DNA of 64,000 nucleotides from the NCBI RefSeq assembly GCF_910592395.1, contig NC_088325.1, positions 10,604,109 to 10,668,108 on the forward strand. The letters are read 5' to 3'. Position 1 is the stretch's first letter. Each line of letters opens with the position of its first letter. Shown here in pieces: positions 58,058 to 64,000 of this stretch. The notes beneath the pieces were generated by a model, which saw only the letters and a program-made list of their open reading frames with translations, made no database searches and was not told the origin of the DNA. This DNA comes from Lineus longissimus. Taxonomy: Eukaryota > Nemertea > Pilidiophora > Heteronemertea > Lineidae. Made by a program: the position numbers and the translations under genes.

Positions 58058-60915
58058 TTATATAGGATAGGAATAATCAGGTTTAAATGAATTGTCAAAC
58101 CCGAAAACATCTTTTCCTCCAAAGATAATTCTTCTAATTATAGGCTTTTTTAGCCACTTCAGCCTCTCTTGTGTAAACTTATGATCGAGCTTAAAGTACT
58201 TTTTAATGAACGCGTAGTCCACGATGTATGTTTTGTCCTTCTTTAATTTAGGCTTGCCGTGAACCCTTAAAGGTAGAACGTCTTTGGCGGGAGCACTGTT
58301 CAACAACGGATTCGGCTTTCCATCGACAGTCGGCCGTAGCGCCGATAGCAGATATTGTACTTGCTGGCGAAATTTGAAGCTGAATTTGTATTTGCCCCGA
58401 TGATCTGATCTACTATTTGTATTATGAAGAGCATTGTACTGATACCTGCTGGAGCTGTACAACATGTTGTAAAGACCGATATGGTTAACTTGCGAAGCCC
58501 ACCAGGATTCAGCCTCAAACTCAGTACTGTAGGGCATCAGGAACGATAATGTGTCGCGGTGGTAAGCCACCATCATTGCATCGACATTGTAGTTTAAATT
58601 AACGAGCGCCTTCTCATTGAAGAATACATGGCTAGCGATGTGATGAGGATAGCTAACAGCTGGCTCGTGAGCGCTCAAGAACTGTTCAAAGCACCTCCAC
58701 GGATCATTGGTCTTGCAGCAACCTTCACCGTTCCATCGCCGACCATTGTAGGTGAAGGATATCTTCACGTCGTCGTCGAGAAAGATAAAATACTTATAAC
58801 CCTTCTTCGACATTCGACCTCCTCGTTCAACGGCGTATTCTAGTAGAAGATTCCTCCCAGTGGTCCACGTGCTATTTTGTCGGTATAGATAATTGGTGCC
58901 GGAGTCCGTCTTGTACGTTAGCCATAACACATCTCGGTCAGAGTTTGACACAAGTTGATCGAGGATAGTGACGCTTGTGCCTTGTATCAAATACACGAAG
59001 TCTTTCGCAACTTTTACTGGCGGAAAGGTATAGCCGACACATTCAAGATCACGTATCCAAGCCATGGCTAAATCGATATCTGCCCGCCCGATGATATCGA
59101 TCTGGTAGAGTTCTATGTAAAGATCGACCATGTTCTGCGCCAACGAAACGGTTTTCGGGATCCAGTTGACCAGGAATTTGATCAGTCGTCTTGTTTTATA
59201 GTAAACATCCATTTCGTTGTGAAAATCGACCATATACGAATGCGCGTTACGGATTTGATTGACGTATGGCGGACCGAAAGCGATGTGACCGTCAGTGTCC
59301 CAAACCAACCGTTGAGTGAAATACGACCGCCATATATCCGACACGCGCCCGTTAACGCTTGCCGGCAGCAGCAGACCCCAGAAGGCGAACTGAGCATGCA
59401 ATGTTGCCTTGGCGTTGTAGGGCGACATGACATAATGTGGAAGTGCGTGATATTTCTCCACCATCTCGAATTGAAACGGAATCTTTTTTGTAAGCCTATA
59501 AATGGCATCCACGTCTGGGTGGGTTTGAGCTAGAAAGTTTATCGCTGCGACCTTTTCCGGCTTGACGGCACCGATTACTCTCATGTTTTTCGTATTGGGA
59601 TCTTTGACTTTATCCAGCGGCAACCCTCGCGGCCACAAAGTGGTGTCGGGTTTGATGTATGGAATGTAGGGATTGTACACGTGTCCAGCGACCTGTATCA
59701 GATCGAATTTAATGGAAGAATCAAGGAGCGGCTCGGATTTGGGAAACTTGGGGAAGTTATCGTCGTCGGTGTCGTAGATCCACTCGGCCCCGTTAGCCAC
59801 GGCGTACATGTAGCCGATGTTCTTCCGGGCGAAGTGATTCCAGGGCAGATGTTGGCAGATGTGGTACGGACAGCGCTCCTGCCAGGCCATGTCGAGAAAG
59901 AAAAGATTGGGGAAGGGCGGCACCTCTTTTGGGCCCTTCTTGTCACCGACCAGCACCACGCACCACTTTGGCATCTTCAGTAGGTCCTTGACGGCGTCGG
60001 TCAAATTGAAGATCGTCGTGATCACCACCCACTTGTCGCAGGTCATTTGACCCCGATATTGAGTTACCTTCAAATGATAAATCAGCCGTCAATTTAGCTA
60101 GTTTTCGAAGCAACAGAAATAGCATCCTCGAAAATCGAGAGTCAGTCGTATCCTAGAAGGAAAGGTGAACAGGCGCTGATTAGCAGCCGTTCACATCAGC
60201 TCCTAACATCAGCACATTTTTGTTGTGGTTCTAGGCATTTGGACTGGCTCTTCCTGTGCTCAATTGATTCATGAATGTGCATGGACCCGTGTGAACCTAT
60301 TTTCACTGTGCCCATATGTGGTCTTCAAGGAATACTCTGATGGTGAACTTTCTGGATTGTCTGCATTGGCCACTGTGGCCATTTTGGTTCCTGTGTATGT
60401 ACATGGTTGTACAAGACATACACTCGGGTGTTTATTCAGGAGGACCAACAATGCAGAACATTGTGTACACCACAGACCGCCTAATCCAGTTACGCAATAC
60501 TGTGATCACCACCAATCACCCATGGATTACCACGTTGGATTGCAATGTTAGTAGAAAGACTGTGCTTTTCACCCGGGCATATGGGTCAATGATGTAAAGC
60601 GCATGTGAGCAGATCATTACGACCTGGAACGTGCGCTATATAAATCCATATTTACATTACATTACATTACATCCTACTCCTCTCGCACCGATAGTGCCGA
60701 GTGTTGGCCTGAGCTTCAGGATACAAAAATGGTGATTAAGAAAGAACAGAATATTACAAAAGTAATGATGAGGTAGAACTGGGCTTACCTTATCACAGCT
60801 AGCGGTCAAATTGTTCTTTCTTGACGATGTGTACTTGTTATTGACAAACGACAATACTACGACAATAACGGAGACAAGAAATCCAAGTAGAACTGTTTTC
60901 CAAAACTTCCGAAAC
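58058..60915 (-). CDS. DUF288/STELLO-like glycosyltransferase-type protein, start exon missing
   Basis: Two exons are supported on the minus strand: 60789-60915, and 58058-60067 (669 codons plus stop). The first codes for a signal anchor (TVLLGFLVSVIVVVLSFV) and the stem SSRKNNLTASCDK; it ends in phase 0 at a GTAAGC donor and starts in phase 2 after a pyrimidine-rich acceptor (TTTTCTACTAG), so an upstream exon with the ATG is needed and was not found. The large exon matches DUF288: DKWVVITTIFNL, a stretch like CQHLPWNHFARKNIGYMYAV and the acidic IYDTDDDNFP near residue 100. A second acidic motif, YFIFLDDDVKISF, lies near residue 430. DxD-type motifs bind metal and nucleotide sugar in many glycosyltransferases. 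Plant STELLO proteins are Golgi proteins; a Golgi type II location is inferred here. The acceptor before VTQYRGQ is weak. Confidence 0.85.
60596..60672 (+). repeat. SINE-like tail
   Basis: AACGTGCGCTATATAAAT followed by an ATTAC simple repeat resembles the 3' end of many SINEs in marine animals. The body upstream (about 60220-60595) has no clear polymerase III boxes that I could place. It lies in the intron of the DUF288 gene. Confidence 0.5.
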
Positions 60916-61344
60916 CTAGTAGAAAAGAGAAAAAGGATAATGCAATCTACGACCTCTACGACTATTATTGAAAAAAGGCCAAAACCTATCAATTAGGGAA
61001 AAACACAAGTGTTTAGAAAGTGTAAAGCCGGTAAATTCTGTACACTGGTATTTAATAACAAAATTAATGCTAAAATGAATAGAAATGGTAGTTATCTACC
61101 ACATGACGTTTCACCAAAGTCTTGGCGTAGGAGTAACAGTTGGTCTTATGGACCTGATTTTATTCAACTCCCAAAAGTGGTTAGCCCACCTAAAAAAGTG
61201 GTTAACCTACACAAAAAAGTCATTATCCAATATTCAGTGGTAAAACAAGATGCTTAGTACTATCCTGTTCCTAAGAAGCATGATACTAATTTCACATATG
61301 ATTAACTTACAAATAAGTGTTAATACTAATAACTTCTTTAAACT
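60916..61344. other. Upstream flank or intron of the DUF288 gene
   Basis: AT-rich. It contains an 82-codon plus-strand frame (61009-61257) with WSYGPDFIQLPK, which faintly recalls BEL/Pao-type polyproteins, but it is too short to call. Confidence 0.4.
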
Positions 61345-61623
61345 TAACCCCTTGCGTACCTAGTAGGGACGATATATCGTCCCTATAATTTGTCTCCCGT
61401 ATACCTAGTAGGGACGATATATCGTCCCTCTAACAACGTTTCAGTATAGAACTCCCGGTACACGTTAGACACCAAGGTTAGACACTATTGCACGGTGTAT
61501 TGATGTCCCTGGTGTCTGTAGCAGACTATATTTAGTTTCATTCATCGTTCTAAGATGGCGCTGTGGTTAGATTGGCATGTGTTTGCCGTTACTACACACG
61601 AGGCGATTAGCATATAAATTGGC

Positions 61624-62422
61624 GGTATTTATGGCAAGCCAAAGCGGAATTTATTCAAGACCGTGGAATTACTATTCAAGAAGTTAAATATATGTTCAAG
61701 ACCAAAATATGTTCAATCCTGAATCAAATATTGTCAACCTTGAATCAAATATTGTCAACCTTGAACAAAATATATTCAAGACTCACGTGACCATATTCAA
61801 GACGCACGTGACCACAAAAATTGATGACGTAGTTGCTCATGTTTTGATGCTTTACGGACTTTCCCGAACCCGCGTCCGGACTTTCCCGAACCCATGGTAC
61901 TTGTGTTGCGTTTCGGAGCTCGAATTGTTCGCACGAGGTTTTGACACATGGTTGTACACGTACCTAGCCGCCTACACCTGACATGTACTGTAATCCTACA
62001 CATCATGACATGGATGCCGAGTGAATGTCAGAGTCGATACATGTTTCACAGACATCAGGCAAATTATAGGTTCAAAATGCGCAATGCCTGTCGTGAAACA
62101 GAACGCATCGGAAGTACCACAGATTCTACGCTCTACGTCATCAATTTTGTGGTCACGTGCGTCTTGAATATGGTCACGTGAGTCTTGAATATATTTTGTT
62201 CAAGGTTGAATATATTTTGTTCAAGGTTGGACATATTTTATTCAAGGTTGAACATATTTTATTCAAGGTTGAACATATTTTATTCAAGGTTGAAAACATT
62301 TGATTCAAGGTTGAACATATTTTAGTCTTGAACATATATTTCCTTCTTGAACTTATATTTAACTTCTTGAATGGTAATTCTAAAGTCTTGAATAAATTCC
62401 GCTTTGACTTGCCATAGGTATT
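61624..62422. mobile_element. Foldback element with 21-bp subterminal arrays and 6-bp target duplication
   Basis: The element spans 61630-62416. The ends TATGGCAAG (with AAAGCGGAATTTATTCAAGA inside) are inverted, and GGTATT is duplicated at both flanks (61624-61629, 62417-62422). Arms of about 200 bp carry repeated TTCAAGGTTGAACATATTTT-type units, six or more on the right. The termini resemble those of the element at 43822. It is nested in the piggyBac-like element. Confidence 0.85.
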
Positions 62423-62456
62423 ACTGCCACAGATACCGCATTGTATTGTGAATAAC

Positions 62457-62615
62457 ATGGCGAAACGTGCGCGTGTTGACTTGGCTACGGCGGTTTCTAT
62501 GATACTGGAGGACTCGCAAGAGTATGTGAATAGTGGCAATAGTCAAGATGAGGGTGGGGGTGAGGAAGAATCTGCTGACACCACCGACTTTGGGGTTTTT
62601 ATGAATGATCACTGA
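62457..62615 (+). pseudogene. Fragment of a piggyBac-like transposase N-terminus
   Basis: Starts MAKRARVDLATAVSMILEDS and continues with an acidic, Gly-rich stretch, then stops after 52 codons. Basic residues, then a LxxAxxxILEDS-type helix, then an acidic region resemble the N-terminal tails of piggyBac transposases. The DDD catalytic domain is absent before the right end of the element, so it cannot be active. Confidence 0.5.
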
Positions 62616-63161
62616 TCAATCAATAATCGATAGATAATCAATAACCAATAGGCTATTGATTACTGATGAATCAGTGAACAGTATATTGTAGGTCAATCAT
62701 CATGATGCTTTGTAATGATCCTAATTCATTGAAAAAACTCTGTTGAAAAACGTCGAAAATATCATGTTTTTTTTGATCAATCAATATCGGTAATCAATCG
62801 ATATCAGTGATAGACAATAGCCAAAGTTTAGCAACGAGTTCTGCATATCATTTATAGCTTGTAAGTTCATCAATTACAGTTTTATACTTGTTCAAATCAG
62901 AAAATCAATAAATTTAGCATAATCAATCAAAAAGTATTGATCATAATTGATTATTGATCACCTCTTACCCAATTGATACCAGGAAACAACACCAATCGAT
63001 AGCCAAGGTAATCAGCTTTACAAAAATGTATGGTTTTATTAGTCTATGATGAATAGTAAAGGAGCTACAATTTTTTAAAGTATTCATACGCCATTAGGCA
63101 TAAAACTGGTAAAATATCTCGGTACAGGGCATGCCACTTGCCTCGGTAGCGAAGGGGTTAA

Positions 63162-64000
63162 TGAACCCAACATAGCTCCAGGATTTTAAGTCTAAAGATG
63201 CGGAATCAACCGCTATTGAATTACTAGAACCAGTTTAACATAGCTAAATGGTTTGCTACCACTGCGAGGTTGTGGTATTTCAATAGACGACCATTTGAAT
63301 CACAGTGATCATTTGATTAGGTCAATTTACAGGTTTCATACTTACTATCAAATGTTAAAGATATTTAAAAATCTAGAGATACCAACACCAGGTGAAGGTA
63401 TTTACAATGAAGGTATTAACAACATTAATCGTAAGAAACTTAAAAAGCTATTGAGTGAGTTTGGTTTAAAGGATCAGTATAACTTCTCGGTATTCAATGT
63501 AAATGGTGGTTGGCAGGGTTGGAGTGAACCACTCTATCACTATGAACAGCAACTCTCGTTTTTCTGTCGGAAAACTCTCGGAATCTGCATCGGTCTCGAA
63601 ATCACTCGAAAATCACTCGAAATGCTTCACGGTCATTAAACCGTCTCTCGGAAATCTTACGGAATTCGACCCGGCCTTGGCGAGCCATGCTGGGCAAGAC
63701 CTCGGAAAGTTTCGAAGAAAATCGAAACAGTTAAAATTCTATTGTGATTGCTGGTCTAATCCCTGTCGAATATTACCGAAAACGATCGTAAATGACCAAA
63801 AATTTCAATGCTTTTGCCTGAGAAGTATTTTCGAGTTTTTTCGACAGAGTTCGAGAGGTATTCAGATCGAGCAATTATTTCAGTTCTGCAATACGTTATA
63901 GGTGTCGCAAACCCGCAATCTTATCACATCTATTGAAACCGCAGGTAGGAGTCTAAAAGTATCGAAAAGACTCGAATGTTATCGCAATTAGGTGCGGTGG
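63162..64000. other. Unassigned sequence, one possible coding fragment
   Basis: A plus-strand frame at 63253-63639 contains LEIPTPGEGIYNEGINNINR, then KKLKKLLSEFGLKDQYNFSV and NGGWQGWSEPLYHY. This looks protein-like, but I do not recognise a family, and it is not flanked by obvious splice sites. From about 63550 the sequence becomes repetitive (TCTCGGAAA, CGAAATCACTCGAAA), so the end of the frame runs into a repeat. It could be a retroelement piece. Confidence 0.3.

Larger units (their letters stand above)
61345..63161 (+). mobile_element. piggyBac-like element, internally deleted, with a nested foldback
   Basis: TTAA stands at both ends (61345-61348, 63158-63161). The termini CCCCTTGCGTACC and the complement of CCCCTTCGCTACC form short inverted ends, as in piggyBac elements. 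Just inside the left end are two palindromes, TAGGGACGATATATCGTCCC (61365 and 61410). A 52-codon frame at 62457-62615 looks like the start of a transposase. The catalytic part is missing, so it is not autonomous. A second element (61630-62416) is inserted inside. Confidence 0.8.

Noticed and set aside
60657-60992. Single 111-codon frame as the start exon of the DUF288 gene
   Set aside because: The frame begins with TTG rather than ATG, and a strong acceptor at 60916 fits better; only 60789-60915 is kept as an exon.

Overview
The window is nuclear DNA from an animal, most likely a marine invertebrate. The genes are split by GT-AG introns, there are no operons, and gene families such as SLC34, ninjurin, F-type lectin, fibrinogen-related proteins and DUF288/STELLO appear among dense small DNA transposons. 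I cannot fix the species or phylum. Eight intact or nearly intact genes were assembled exon by exon, using splice sites and reading-frame phase.

Layout. 1.0-5.9 kb (+): a complete SLC34 sodium-phosphate cotransporter, followed by nine 100-bp tandem copies of its poly(A)-signal region. 8.3-10.9 kb (-): a secreted Ig-like protein of unknown family. 13.1-14.0 kb (-): ninjurin-like gene A. 15.1-17.5 kb (+): a small Cys/Tyr-rich membrane protein with a probable GC-AG intron. 18.7-21.0 kb: a nest of MITEs and two elements with 9-bp target duplications. 21.6-26.1 and 28.7-33.4 kb (+): twin genes coding for PAN plus fibrinogen-like secreted proteins, each with an array of repeated copies of one fibrinogen exon. 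33.7-35.0 kb (-): a broken ninjurin-like gene B. 36.6-38.8 kb (-): an intact ninjurin-like gene C. 40.0-44.9 kb (+): a PAN plus F-type lectin gene whose short exons lie among repeats.

45-55 kb is mostly repeats: minisatellites, foldback elements, a tandemly duplicated 1.6-kb repeat with a 1.3-kb transposon inside one copy, and a CTGT microsatellite. 55.2-58.6 kb is a tandem duplication of the 3' part of a DUF288 (STELLO-like) glycosyltransferase-type gene; the intact gene lies at 58.1-60.9 kb (-). A piggyBac-like element carrying a nested foldback element fills 61.3-63.2 kb.

How the genes relate. Two PAN-fibrinogen genes, the PAN-F-lectin gene and three ninjurin-like genes are interleaved. 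This suggests a local cluster for recognition of foreign sugars and for cell-surface or membrane-damage responses. That grouping is inference from gene content. The phosphate transporter and DUF288 genes look like ordinary neighbours. Insertions are unusually readable here: several have exact target-site duplications, and four have an empty site elsewhere in the window or a site rebuilt from overlapping duplications.
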